Shown: positions 1 through 7,926, counted from the stretch's first letter. The stretch: DNA of 20,359 nt from Acuticoccus sp039189655 (GCA_039189655.1 JBCCYN010000087.1:1-20359), one strand, 5' to 3'. Notes: generated from the letters alone by a model not told the origin. Translations and numbers: made by a program.

Positions 1-1139
1 AGTACAAAGATTCCGTGCTCTTTGTTGCCGGAAATTACGTTGGCGTGCCCAGGAGACGCGCCACCAACGAAGTTTCCTTGTGCGACAAAGATCAAAATAC
101 CATGCTTTCCGTTCGGTAGCGCAGTTGTGCCTGATAAATCGGTTCCCACAAAATTACCGCACACTGTATTGCCGATGGCGAAACCGCAACCACCTTGCTC
201 GGTAAATTTGTCAGGATTTCCCCCGTCTAGTTCTGGTCGCGTAGCAGAGCCATCAATATTGATTCCGTTGCGTCTATTGCCTGAAATTATTTTACGGGAA
301 TCCGAGCGGATTCCGCCGATAACATTGTCCGGCGCATTGAATATTAGGACACCGGTACGGAGATTGGGGATCGCCGAGTTCCCTTGTGGATCGGTGCCAA
401 TGAGATTACCAAAAACATGATTTTCGCGACTTTTTGATCCGTAGATTAAAACACCGTAATGGTGATTGCCAGATATAGTATTCTCAGGGCCAATACTATT
501 GCCTGGTGCTTGCGCGATATACACGCCGCTTGTCCCGTTGCCGTGCTCTTCGCCTGTGCAGGTTACCCCTATTCGGCATCCTTGGATACGGGCACCTTTT
601 GCTCCAACGACAATAATTCCACCATTGGAATTACCGCAAACTTCGAGCATCCTAAGTACACAGTGATCGCTTGTAACAATCACACCCCGATCGCTGCTAT
701 CATATATAGCGCAACGTTCAACAAGGTGGGTACCCTCACCATGAAGGACGACCCCGGAACCCTTAAAGCCTGTTATGAACAGACCGCGAATTGTAGACGG
801 GGGTGGTCCTGCCAGAGTAAGTCCAGAGGCTTGCCCAGCGTCGTTTCCATCAATCGTAACAGAAGGCCGTCGGTCGAGGTCGACGCTACCGTCAATTTCT
901 ACGGACGCCTTAACTTCGGGAAAGGGATCCTTCGGACGGATGACTGCCTCAGCCTCCGGCAGTGCAAAGCGGATGACGTGCGCTCGGGTCGCGTCAGCGT
1001 TGCTCAGCTCTAACGCTTCTCGAAACGATCCTTCTCCTTCGGACTTCGTATTCTTGACCAGGTGGACCACAACATCTCTAGCGCGTTGCGGTTTTACGGC
1101 GGCCAAATCGGTCGTTGGTGTACGCGCTCTACGTGGCAT
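1..1139 (-). CDS. Right-handed beta-helix repeat protein (3' end cut by window edge)
   Basis: The minus strand is open from an ATG at 1139 to the window edge, giving 379 residues with no stop. An in-frame TAG lies upstream at 1173-1175, and GGGAG sits 10 bases before the ATG, which fixes the start. Residues 33-60 (SEGEGSFREALELSNA and after) match the N-terminal region common in CSLREA-type beta-helix proteins. From about residue 115 onward there are repeated strand-turn units with the hallmarks GNLIGTD (245-251), NVIGG (272-276), ISGN (285-288), FVGTDLSG (330-337) and NVISGN (367-372). These are typical of pectin-lyase-like parallel beta-helices, often surface or secreted carbohydrate-binding proteins. 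No signal peptide is visible: the N-terminus is basic and polar. The DNA is more AT-rich than the core. The ligand or enzymatic activity cannot be told. The family call is solid; the function is not. Confidence 0.8.
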   Translation of the reverse strand, partial: MPRRARTPTTDLAAVKPQRARDVVVHLVKNTKSEGEGSFREALELSNADATRAHVIRFALPEAEAVIRPKDPFPEVKASVEIDGSVDLDRRPSVTIDGNDAGQASGLTLAGPPPSTIRGLFITGFKGSGVVLHGEGTHLVERCAIYDSSDRGVIVTSDHCVLRMLEVCGNSNGGIIVVGAKGARIQGCRIGVTCTGEEHGNGTSGVYIAQAPGNSIGPENTISGNHHYGVLIYGSKSRENHVFGNLIGTDPQGNSAIPNLRTGVLIFNAPDNVIGGIRSDSRKIISGNRRNGINIDGSATRPELDGGNPDKFTEQGGCGFAIGNTVCGNFVGTDLSGTTALPNGKHGILIFVAQGNFVGGASPGHANVISGNKEHGIFV

Positions 1140-1296
1140 TGACGCGAAGCTCCCAAATCGTGTGTGGCGCGCCTACCTGATCGGATAGAAACTGACAACC
1201 CTGGCACCGCCGACATCGCCGAACCGCGCTAGCGGTGGTTGGTAGTGCGCGTTGCTTTGCCGGAGGTGCTAGGCCCGTCGAGTGTTCTTAGGCGGT
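1140..1296. other. Spacer between beta-helix gene and IS remnant
   Basis: No gene is supported here. It should contain the promoter of the minus-strand beta-helix gene and whatever remains of the left part of the IS630 element. A small 5-bp inverted repeat, ACCGC/GCGGT, lies at 1223-1236. No convincing IS end is recognised. Confidence 0.4.
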
Positions 1297-1689
1297 GAAA
1301 TTGGCCGAAGTTGGCTGCAAGTGTTTGTACGGTGCCGCTGGTACTCTCTGGTTCCATGGAGGCGAGACTAATCGCGCCTACACGAAGCAGTTCGTTGCGC
1401 CCGCGTTATCGCCTGGCGCTGTGGTCGTCATGGATAACCTTGCCGTCCGCAAAGTCGCTGGCGTTCGTGGGGCCATCAATTCTGTGGGCGCCGGTGTTTT
1501 TTGCCTGCTCCCCTACCGCCCAGATCTGAATCCCATCGATCAATCCGTTGCAAAGCGAAAGGCACTGTTGCGCAAGGAAGCTGCCCGCACCGAAGCTGAA
1601 GTGCGGAATTCAATCGGCACCCTCGTCGATCGCTTCCGACCCCCGAACGCCGCTACTCCACGAAGAAATGCGGCTATGTGTTCCAATAA
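1297..1689 (+). pseudogene. IS630-family transposase remnant (DDE domain, frameshifted)
   Basis: Three reading frames must be joined to recover the C-terminal DDE domain of an IS630-type transposase. The frame starting near 1311 gives VPLVLSGSMEA, the equivalent of the usual VLDGPM block with the first catalytic Asp changed to Ser. The frame then shifts near 1375 to AYTKQFVAPALSPGAVVVMDN, LPYRPDLNPIDQ and KALLRKEAART, which contain the second Asp and an Asp in place of the usual Glu of LNPIE. A further shift at the run of five C near 1640 leads to a third frame reading CGYVFQ and stopping at 1687-1689. The N-terminal helix-turn-helix part is missing. Two frameshifts, the truncation and the altered active site make this a dead element. 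It lies directly after the lacI stop codon and next to the AT-rich left block. Confidence 0.8.
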
Positions 1690-1701
1690 CCCTCACGCGC
1701 T

Positions 1702-2718
1702 CTACCGGTGTTGAAGCGTCTCGCCCTCCACCAGAGTTGAGGTGAGGCGAGTTACCTTCGCGACGTTCACGTTGTTGAGCCGCGCAAGCAGATGGCGGGC
1801 ACCCACCACACCAATTTTTCTGCGCGGCGTAACCATCGTTGTCATCGTTCGTGGAAGCACCGCTGTGAGGTCCACCCCGTTAAAACCAACCACACCCATG
1901 TCCGCCGGCACGCGGCCCCCCTCGCGTTCAAGGGCCATGATGCCACCAAAGGCCAGATGGTCGGAGAGGAAAAACGCCACGTCGCGATCATGGCCGCGCA
2001 AACGCGCCATCCCCTCAGCGCCCATGGCAAAGGCGTTGGTGCCGGTCACGCGTACCCGTTCCAGGGTTTTTGCGCCCGCCTCGGCGAAGGCGAGGGCGAT
2101 GCCGGCGGCCCGCTTGTCGGCGCGCCTATCGAACCCCTCGGGAGCTCCCACGAACGCTGGCGCCCTATAGCCAAGGCTAACGGCGTACTGGCCCAGCCGA
2201 GAACCTTCGGCGAAGTGGTCTATTCCGACGCAGATATCGATGGGATCATCGGTGGTATCCCAGATTTCAAGTGTCGGCACCTGCTCGCGCAACAGCAGCG
2301 GCCGAAGGTCTGGCGCGTGGTCGCAGCCCGTCAGGATCATTGCGGCCGGTCTGAAACCCAGCGTGCGCTCGGCCCAGGATAGATCGCGTTCAGGGTCGTA
2401 GTCGCTCGTCTCGACGATGGTGGCGTAGCCCGCCTGCTCGAAGGTGGAACGCATCCCTGAAAGGACGTCGGCAAACACATCGTTGAAGAGGGTAGGAAGC
2501 GAGATGCCGATGATGGGAGTGTGGGTGGAGGCGAGCGCTCTTGCGTTGCTGTTGGGGATATAATTGAGCTTTTGCGCGATGGCGAGAACCCGGCTGCGCG
2601 TGGTTTCCGAAACGCCGTCCAGACCTCGCACCGAGCGCGAAACTGTCATCAGCGACACACCGGCCGCCTCCGCAACGTCGTGAATGCGCGCCTGTCCTGG
2701 CGCAGTTTTGCGCGGCAC
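1702..2718 (-). CDS. LacI-family transcriptional regulator
   Basis: This 338-residue repressor-type regulator probably controls the divergent sugar ABC operon. Residues 11-31 (RIHDVAEAAGVSLMTVSRSV) form the N-terminal helix-turn-helix, with the hinge region at about 45-62 (NYIPNSNARALAS). The rest is a periplasmic-binding-like effector domain, with blocks such as PIIGISLPTLFNDVF and VVGFNGVDLTAVLPR. The start is a GTG at 2718: the codon just before it is TAG, and GGAGG lies 5 bases upstream, so no other start is possible in that frame. The stop TAG (1702-1704) lies only 12 bases from the end of the IS630 remnant. Length and C-terminus look normal for the family, so the IS does not seem to have truncated it. 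The effector is unknown, probably the sugar carried by the adjacent transporter. Confidence 0.93.
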   Translation of the reverse strand: MPRKTAPGQARIHDVAEAAGVSLMTVSRSVRGLDGVSETTRSRVLAIAQKLNYIPNSNARALASTHTPIIGISLPTLFNDVFADVLSGMRSTFEQAGYATIVETSDYDPERDLSWAERTLGFRPAAMILTGCDHAPDLRPLLLREQVPTLEIWDTTDDPIDICVGIDHFAEGSRLGQYAVSLGYRAPAFVGAPEGFDRRADKRAAGIALAFAEAGAKTLERVRVTGTNAFAMGAEGMARLRGHDRDVAFFLSDHLAFGGIMALEREGGRVPADMGVVGFNGVDLTAVLPRTMTTMVTPRRKIGVVGARHLLARLNNVNVAKVTRLTSTLVEGETLQHR

Positions 2719-2723
2719 CTAAG

Positions 2724-2728
2724 CCTCC
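2724..2728 (-). promoter_or_regulatory. Shine-Dalgarno site deciding the lacI GTG start
   Basis: GGAGG on the minus strand lies 5 bases before GTG 2718. An in-frame TAG immediately precedes the GTG, so this site fixes the start of the regulator. Confidence 0.75.
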
Positions 2729-2754
2729 ATGGATACCGACCGAAGCCGGCGCGG

Positions 2755-2766
2755 AACGTTAACGGT
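2755..2766. promoter_or_regulatory. Candidate LacI-type operator in the divergent spacer
   Basis: AACGTTAACGGT contains the perfect 8-bp palindrome CGTTAACG (2757-2764), with 10 of 12 positions symmetric over the longer span. LacI-family operators are typically short palindromes centred on CG or on a similar core. This one sits between the regulator start (2718) and the ABC operon start (2847), where it could control both directions. Assignment to this regulator is inference. Confidence 0.5.
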
Positions 2767-2846
2767 AACGCAGTTCCATGGAAATGACACCTTTTCGGTG
2801 GGCGCTCTAGGCTGAATGATAGTCGTTCTAACTCATTGGACCCGAC

Positions 2847-3935
2847 ATGCCGCAGATCGTGTTCGAACAGGTTCGCAAATCGTACGGCTCGACCGAAGTC
2901 TTGCCGCCCGTTGACCTGACGCTGGAAGACGGCGAGTTCACCGTTCTCGTCGGCCCATCCGGGTGCGGAAAGTCCACCACGCTTCGCATTGTTGCGGGCC
3001 TTGAGACGCTGTCGGGTGGCGAGATCTACTTCGACGGTAAACCCATCAGTGCACTGGAACCCAAAGAGCGCGACATCGCCATGGTGTTCCAGGACTACGC
3101 ACTCTACCCGCACATGAACATTGCGAAGAACATGTCGTTTGCGCTGCGGCTTGCCCGTACGCCGCGGGCGGAGATCAATCGCCGGGTTGAGCGGGTTGCC
3201 GAGACGCTGAACATTCGTCATCTGTTGGGTCGAAAGCCATCAGAGCTTTCGGGCGGTCAGCGCCAGCGGGTTGCCATGGGCCGTGCCATGGTGCGCGATG
3301 CAAGCACCTTCTTATTCGACGAACCGCTCTCCAACCTTGACGCCAAGCTGCGCGCGCGCATGCGCAACGAGCTCGCCGAAATGCGAGACACCATCGAAAA
3401 GAACATGATCTACGTCACCCACGATCAGGTGGAGGCGATGACCCTGGGTGACCGGATCGTGGTCATGTCGGAAGGTCGCATCCAGCAGCAGGGGACGGCT
3501 GAGGAGCTGTTCAAGCATCCTGTAAACCGGTTCGTGGCAGGGTTCATCGGGAGCCCGACCATCAATTTCCTGGATGGTGAGTTGAGCGAAGAGGGCGGCG
3601 ACTTCTTCGTGACCGGAGACGGCTTTAAGCTACCGTTGGGTTCTGCGTTGGTAGCGCGACTTTCCGCCTCCGCGCCGGCAAGCCGCGCGGTGACGCTTGG
3701 GCTTCGGCCCTCCTCCATCGCACCGGATGCGACCGAGGGGGCGCCGTTGGAGCTTTCCATCGTGGTTTCAGAATATCTTGGCGCCCAGTCCGTCCTCGTG
3801 ACGCGCTGCGCGGACGTGGAGGTCCTGGCCGAAGTCACCAGTTCGACGCCGTTCAAACCTGGCACCAAACACACCTTCGGCGTCACCGTCGACGAGCTGT
3901 TGGTGTTTGATAGGGAGAGCGGCATTCGACTCTAA
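2847..3935 (+). CDS. Sugar ABC transporter ATP-binding protein (MalK/UgpC type)
   Basis: A 362-residue cytoplasmic ATPase that powers import through the two permeases downstream. Visible motifs are Walker A GPSGCGKST (36-44), Q-loop Q82, signature LSGGQ (134-138), Walker B TFLFDEP (154-160), D-loop SNLDAK (162-167) and switch His192 in THDQVEAMT. Residues about 240-362 form the C-terminal TOBE-like regulatory region of the CUT1/MalK group. It is the first gene of the plus-strand unit and diverges from lacI, whereas many CUT1 operons place the binding protein first. Only a weak GGA precedes the ATG. The gap to the binding-protein gene is 33 bases. Family and role are certain; the substrate is not known. 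Confidence 0.95.
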   Translation: MPQIVFEQVRKSYGSTEVLPPVDLTLEDGEFTVLVGPSGCGKSTTLRIVAGLETLSGGEIYFDGKPISALEPKERDIAMVFQDYALYPHMNIAKNMSFALRLARTPRAEINRRVERVAETLNIRHLLGRKPSELSGGQRQRVAMGRAMVRDASTFLFDEPLSNLDAKLRARMRNELAEMRDTIEKNMIYVTHDQVEAMTLGDRIVVMSEGRIQQQGTAEELFKHPVNRFVAGFIGSPTINFLDGELSEEGGDFFVTGDGFKLPLGSALVARLSASAPASRAVTLGLRPSSIAPDATEGAPLELSIVVSEYLGAQSVLVTRCADVEVLAEVTSSTPFKPGTKHTFGVTVDELLVFDRESGIRL

Positions 3936-3968
3936 ACTGCGCGACCAAACAATAATGGGAGGAAATCG

Positions 3969-5303
3969 ATGAAGAGACTTGCAAAGGCACTAACCGGTGT
4001 TGCGGCCGGCGCACTACTTGCCGCGACTGCCACCGGCGTCGCCGCCAACCCCTACGAGCCCTACGAGGGGACGACCCTCGTCATCATGGTGCCGGCACAC
4101 CCGCACTATGATGCGATGATGCAGGCGCTTCCTGCCTTTACCGAACAGACCGGTATCGAAGTGGAAGTGGATCAGCTCCAATACCTGAAAATGCGCGAAC
4201 GCCAGACTCTGGAATTGACGAAACCCAGCGGCGATTACGACATGATCGCCTACGTGGTGTTTTCGAAGGCCGACTATATCTTTGCTGATCAACTGGAAAA
4301 TCTTGCAAAGTACTTTATGAACCCGTCGCTGGCCGATCCGGGTTACGATCAGGGCGATCTCATCGACGGTTACGTGGAAAACATTGGCATTGCCGGCGGT
4401 GCGAAGGGTTATCTGCCGGGTCAATTGGGGAGCGCCTATGGCATCCCGTTTGGCTCTGAGACCAGCGTACTTGCCTACCGTAAGGATATCTTCGACAAGC
4501 ACGGCCTCAAAGTTCCCGAAACCTACGACGAACTCCTCGAAGTTGCTTGCAAGATCCCCGAGCTCGAGCCGGGCATGGGCGGCATGGCAAGCCGCGCGGC
4601 ATCAGGACACCAGGCGAGTCACGCGTTCCTCCTGCACCTTGCGCCTCTCGGTGGCCGTGTCTTTGACGAAAACTGGGAGCCGATCATCAACAATGAAGCG
4701 GGGGTTAAGGCGGCGAACGCGCTGAAAACCATCGTCGATTGCGGTCCGGAAGGCGGGACGACGTTCGGGCCAGCAGAAGCTGCGGCGGCGTTTAAGCAGG
4801 GCAAGGCCGCCATGTTCCTCGACTCCATCGCGTTTGCGGCAGGGTTTGAGGACCCCCGTCAGTCGACGGTGGCTGGGAACGTCGGCTATGCACTACACCC
4901 CGAGGGCGTGCGCCGTGGCAGCCAGACCGGTGGTTTCGGCATCGCCATCCCGAAGAATGCGGAAAACAAGGAAGCCGCGTTCTTGCTGATGCAGTGGCTC
5001 ACCTCCCAAGAGGGCGACAAGCTCGTGGCCATGGCGGGCGGAAATCCCTCGCGCTTCTCCACCTACGAAGATGCTGAGCTCAACGAAAAGTTCCCGTACT
5101 CAGAGACGTTCGGCGAAGCGCTCAAGTATGCTGATCCGGACTGGCGGCCGATCATCCCCACCTGGGGCAAGATCAACGCTGACATCGGCACCACCATGTC
5201 CAAGGTGTTGACCGAAGGCCTTGATCCCCAGGAAGCGCTCGACGGGGTTGCCAATCGGGCGAAGGCGATCATGGACGAAGCCGGCTACTACACCTGGCAG
5301 TAA
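3969..5303 (+). CDS. Extracellular sugar-binding protein of ABC transporter
   Basis: A 444-residue periplasmic solute-binding protein (family 1, CUT1 type) that should capture the substrate and deliver it to the permease pair. The N-terminus is a clear Sec signal: MKRLAK, then a hydrophobic stretch at about 8-22, with likely cleavage after residue 26 (GVAA before NPYEPYEG). Mature sequence features typical of the family include YGIPFGSETSVLAYRKDIF, LPETYDEL-like VPETYDELLE, an FKQGKAAMF block and a QTGGFGIAIPKNAENKEAA segment. A strong GGGAGGA lies 5 bases before the ATG, the best ribosome site in the operon, as expected for the most abundant component. The substrate cannot be read from the sequence; the divergent LacI regulator supports a sugar, polyol or similar compound. 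Confidence 0.93.
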   Translation: MKRLAKALTGVAAGALLAATATGVAANPYEPYEGTTLVIMVPAHPHYDAMMQALPAFTEQTGIEVEVDQLQYLKMRERQTLELTKPSGDYDMIAYVVFSKADYIFADQLENLAKYFMNPSLADPGYDQGDLIDGYVENIGIAGGAKGYLPGQLGSAYGIPFGSETSVLAYRKDIFDKHGLKVPETYDELLEVACKIPELEPGMGGMASRAASGHQASHAFLLHLAPLGGRVFDENWEPIINNEAGVKAANALKTIVDCGPEGGTTFGPAEAAAAFKQGKAAMFLDSIAFAAGFEDPRQSTVAGNVGYALHPEGVRRGSQTGGFGIAIPKNAENKEAAFLLMQWLTSQEGDKLVAMAGGNPSRFSTYEDAELNEKFPYSETFGEALKYADPDWRPIIPTWGKINADIGTTMSKVLTEGLDPQEALDGVANRAKAIMDEAGYYTWQ

Positions 5304-5310
5304 GGTGAGT

Positions 5311-5342
5311 GCTGCCCGGGCCGCGCCTGCGGTCCGGGCAGC
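5311..5342 (+). promoter_or_regulatory. Strong intercistronic hairpin after the binding-protein gene
   Basis: A 13-bp stem (5311-5323 with 5330-5342, one G-U pair) closes a 6-base loop. It begins 7 bases after the binding-protein stop codon. No T-run follows, so it is not a standard intrinsic terminator. In ABC operons such a structure commonly protects the upstream message from 3' exonucleases and leaves binding protein in excess over permease. That role here is inference. Confidence 0.7.
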
Positions 5343-5382
5343 CTAGAACCCTCCAAATGATCCTTGCCTCGATGGGTGCCGC

Positions 5383-6300
5383 ATGACGATTGCCCACGCG
5401 AACCGATTGACGCCCTACATGTTCTTGGCGCCGGCCGGGCTAGTGCTTGTCATCGCGCTGCTCTACCCCATCGGCTACATGATCTACGCCAGTTTTCTGG
5501 ACTGGAACCCCAGCCAGCGGATCGGCGAGGCGCAATTCGTCGGGCTCCGCAACTACGTCAATCTCCTGTCCGACGAAGCGTTCCGCGAAAGCTTTTCGGT
5601 CACCTTGCGGTTCGCTGCCATCGTCGTGTCGGTGGAGATGGTGCTGGGGGTCGGGCTCGCACTGCTCCTGGACAGGCAGTTGCGCGGCATGACTGTGCTG
5701 CGCACCATTTTCATCTTGCCGATGATGATCGCGCCCATCGTGGTGGGTCTCATCTGGCGTTACATGTACCACCCATCCGTCGGCATTTTTAACCGCACAC
5801 TCACCTCCCTCGGGTTGGAGCCGGTGCCGTGGCTGTCGGACGGCAATTGGGCATTTGCCTCGGTGGTGATTGCCGATATCTGGCAGTGGACGCCGTTCAT
5901 CTTCATTTTGTCGCTGGCCGCCCTGCAATCGTTGCCGCGTTCGGCGATGGAGGCTGCACGCATCGACGGTGCCTCCGGCTGGGCGATGATTTTCTACATC
6001 AAGCTACCACTGATGATGCCGGTGCTGATCGTCACCGCTCTTCTTCGGCTCATCGATGCGTTCAAGGTGCTGGAAGTGATCTTGGTGATGACCAACGGAG
6101 GCCCCGGGCTTTCCACTGAAATCCTGGCGTTGCGGATCTTTCGTACCGCGTCGGAGTTCCGGGAACTGGGCCTTGCAGCGGCCATGTCGAACCTCTTGCT
6201 GATCCTTCTTCTCGTCATCACGCTAGCTATGTTCACCTACACCAAGGTGAGCGAATTGAGAGCGGCGCGGTTGCGGGCGCGGGCGGAGGCAGACGCCTGA
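5383..6300 (+). CDS. Sugar ABC transporter permease, MalF type
   Basis: A 305-residue inner-membrane permease. Hydrophobic segments occur near residues 12-36, 74-96, 108-126, 158-180, 208-226 and 264-286, consistent with six transmembrane helices. The EAA loop that contacts the ATPase is at 190-209 (EAARIDGAS, then I206, L208, P209). The gene starts 79 bases after the binding-protein stop, beyond the hairpin. Its TGA overlaps the ATG of the next permease by one base (TGATG at 6298-6302), so translation of the pair is probably coupled. It forms the membrane channel with the following permease. Confidence 0.93.
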   Translation: MTIAHANRLTPYMFLAPAGLVLVIALLYPIGYMIYASFLDWNPSQRIGEAQFVGLRNYVNLLSDEAFRESFSVTLRFAAIVVSVEMVLGVGLALLLDRQLRGMTVLRTIFILPMMIAPIVVGLIWRYMYHPSVGIFNRTLTSLGLEPVPWLSDGNWAFASVVIADIWQWTPFIFILSLAALQSLPRSAMEAARIDGASGWAMIFYIKLPLMMPVLIVTALLRLIDAFKVLEVILVMTNGGPGLSTEILALRIFRTASEFRELGLAAAMSNLLLILLLVITLAMFTYTKVSELRAARLRARAEADA

Positions 6301-7181
6301 TGGCCCGCGCAGACCAACCGGCGCAACGCGGGCCAAACCCGGCGTTTTATGCGCTCCTTGTGGCCCTCATCGTCATGTCGGCGGGCCCCATCGTGCTCAT
6401 GTTGGCGACGTCGTTCCGCCTTAACGTGGACATCATGTCGGATACCGCGGGCCTCCTGTTCGTGCCCACCCTCGACAACTACGAGACGGCCCTTTGCGAT
6501 TTCCTCTGGTACCAGCCCGAGCACGTCACCTACTGCGACAAGACCTTTGGCCGGGCCCTCGTTAACTCGCTCATCATCGCCACCACATCCACCGCGCTCA
6601 CCCTCGCCATTGGATGCATGGCGGCCTACGCGATCGTGCGGTTCCGCTTCATGGGGCGCGACGCGGTATCGATGACCACGCTCATCATGCGCATGGTGCC
6701 GCCGGCGGTGATTTTGGTGCCCGTGTTCGGCATCTGGACATTCCAGTTCGGCATCGATGGCACCCGCGCTGGCATCGTTCTCGTCTACGTGGCACTGAAC
6801 CTCCCATTCGTCATCTGGATCTTGCAGAGTTTTATCGTTCAGGTGCCGATCCAGCTGGAAGAAGCGGCGCGTATGGACGGTGCGAACCCGTTCCAAACCT
6901 TCTTCATGGTGGTTTTGCCGCTCATCAAACCGGGCCTTGCTGCAGCTGCCATTTTTACCTTCCGCATTGCCTGGAACGAGTTCTTGCTCGCCAACGTCCT
7001 GTCGGATCGCAACAGCCGGACTGTCCCCGTTACCATCGTCAACTCGCTCACCGAGTACGACATCGACTGGGGAGTGATCATGGCGACAGGGATGCTGCTT
7101 GCGGTCCCGCCCATCATTTTCACCTTCATTGCCTCGCGGCAGATCATCACCGGCATGACAGCCGGAGCCGTCAAGGGCTAG
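6300..7181 (+). CDS. Sugar ABC transporter permease, MalG type
   Basis: A 293-residue second permease of the heterodimeric channel. The EAA loop is at 188-208 (EEAARMDGANP, then VLPLIKP). Hydrophobic helices lie near 15-37, 88-113, 124-146, 157-178, 211-229 and 260-280. Between helices 1 and 2, on the periplasmic side, there is an insert with two cysteines (Cys66 and Cys79), which could form a disulfide; this is not a general feature of MalG proteins. The start overlaps the stop of the upstream permease by one base. The next gene begins 7 bases after the TAG, so the cytochrome b561-like gene is almost certainly on the same transcript. Confidence 0.93.
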   Translation: MARADQPAQRGPNPAFYALLVALIVMSAGPIVLMLATSFRLNVDIMSDTAGLLFVPTLDNYETALCDFLWYQPEHVTYCDKTFGRALVNSLIIATTSTALTLAIGCMAAYAIVRFRFMGRDAVSMTTLIMRMVPPAVILVPVFGIWTFQFGIDGTRAGIVLVYVALNLPFVIWILQSFIVQVPIQLEEAARMDGANPFQTFFMVVLPLIKPGLAAAAIFTFRIAWNEFLLANVLSDRNSRTVPVTIVNSLTEYDIDWGVIMATGMLLAVPPIIFTFIASRQIITGMTAGAVKG

Positions 7182-7188
7182 GCGCGCC

Positions 7189-7920
7189 GTGCTGGAGTGG
7201 CTTGTCCACCCGATTGATCCGACCCGGGCCCATGAGGTGGGAGTGCTCCTGTCCTGGCACGGCCGGCTGATGGTCGTTGCGTGGGGGTTTTGCGTACCCA
7301 TCGGCATCCTGGCGGCCCGCTTCTTTAAGGTGCTCCCCTGGCAGGACTGGCCGAAGGAAGTGGATAATCACGTTTGGTGGAACACCCACCGGCTTGCCCA
7401 GTACACAGCGCTTGCGCTTATGGGCGTTGGTTTGGTGCTGGTGCTTTCCGAAGACGGCCACGCGGCCTCCATAACGCCGACGGTGTGGCTTCACCGGGTG
7501 CTGGGCTATGCAACCCTCCTTTTCGGTGTCGGTCAGCTCATGTCCGGCTGGCTGCGGGGGAGCAAAGGTGGGCCCACGGACCCCGGGGGCCACATGCGTG
7601 GCGACCACTACGACATGACGCCCCGCCGCCTCCTCTTCGAGCGCTACCACAAGACCGTGGGCTACGTGGCGCTGAGCGCCGCCGCAGCGACCATCCTGTC
7701 AGGGCTTTGGCAGGCCAATGCCCCGCGATGGATGTGGATTTGTCTGTTGGGCTGGTGGGTCTTCATTGCGGTGGTGGCGGTCGCCCTAAAGAGCCGAGGC
7801 CCCACGGTGAGCACCTACGCCGCCATATGGGGGCCAGATCCGATCCACCCTGGAAACCGGCCTGCCAGCGATGAGGGCGGTCCGTTCGACACCGCGGGCA
7901 CCGCTGTCCATCGGCGGTAG
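7189..7920 (+). CDS. Cytochrome b561-like membrane protein
   Basis: A 243-residue integral membrane protein with about five hydrophobic segments (near 25-46, 68-87, 102-121, 156-173 and 179-197). Four histidines sit at helix ends or starts in the pattern expected for two b-type haems: His24 (WHGRLMVVAWG), His67 (HRLAQY), His102 (LHRVLGY) and His154 (YHKTVGY). The WHGRLMV to PIGILAARF stretch resembles the first core helix of eukaryote-like b561/DOMON-type cytochromes. There is no fused DOMON domain. The start is GTG, 7 bases after the second permease. The function is likely transmembrane electron transfer; the donor and acceptor are unknown. Its place at the end of a sugar ABC operon is unusual. 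It ends 6 bases from the convergent amidase gene. Confidence 0.75.
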   Translation: MLEWLVHPIDPTRAHEVGVLLSWHGRLMVVAWGFCVPIGILAARFFKVLPWQDWPKEVDNHVWWNTHRLAQYTALALMGVGLVLVLSEDGHAASITPTVWLHRVLGYATLLFGVGQLMSGWLRGSKGGPTDPGGHMRGDHYDMTPRRLLFERYHKTVGYVALSAAAATILSGLWQANAPRWMWICLLGWWVFIAVVAVALKSRGPTVSTYAAIWGPDPIHPGNRPASDEGGPFDTAGTAVHRR

Positions 7921-7926
7921 CGTATT

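Noticed and set aside
6237..7307. Long minus-strand open frame of 356 codons opposite the second permease
   Set aside because: It is antisense to a clear MalG-type permease, is rich in His, Arg, Asp and Gly as expected from a GC-rich shadow frame, and shows no domain.
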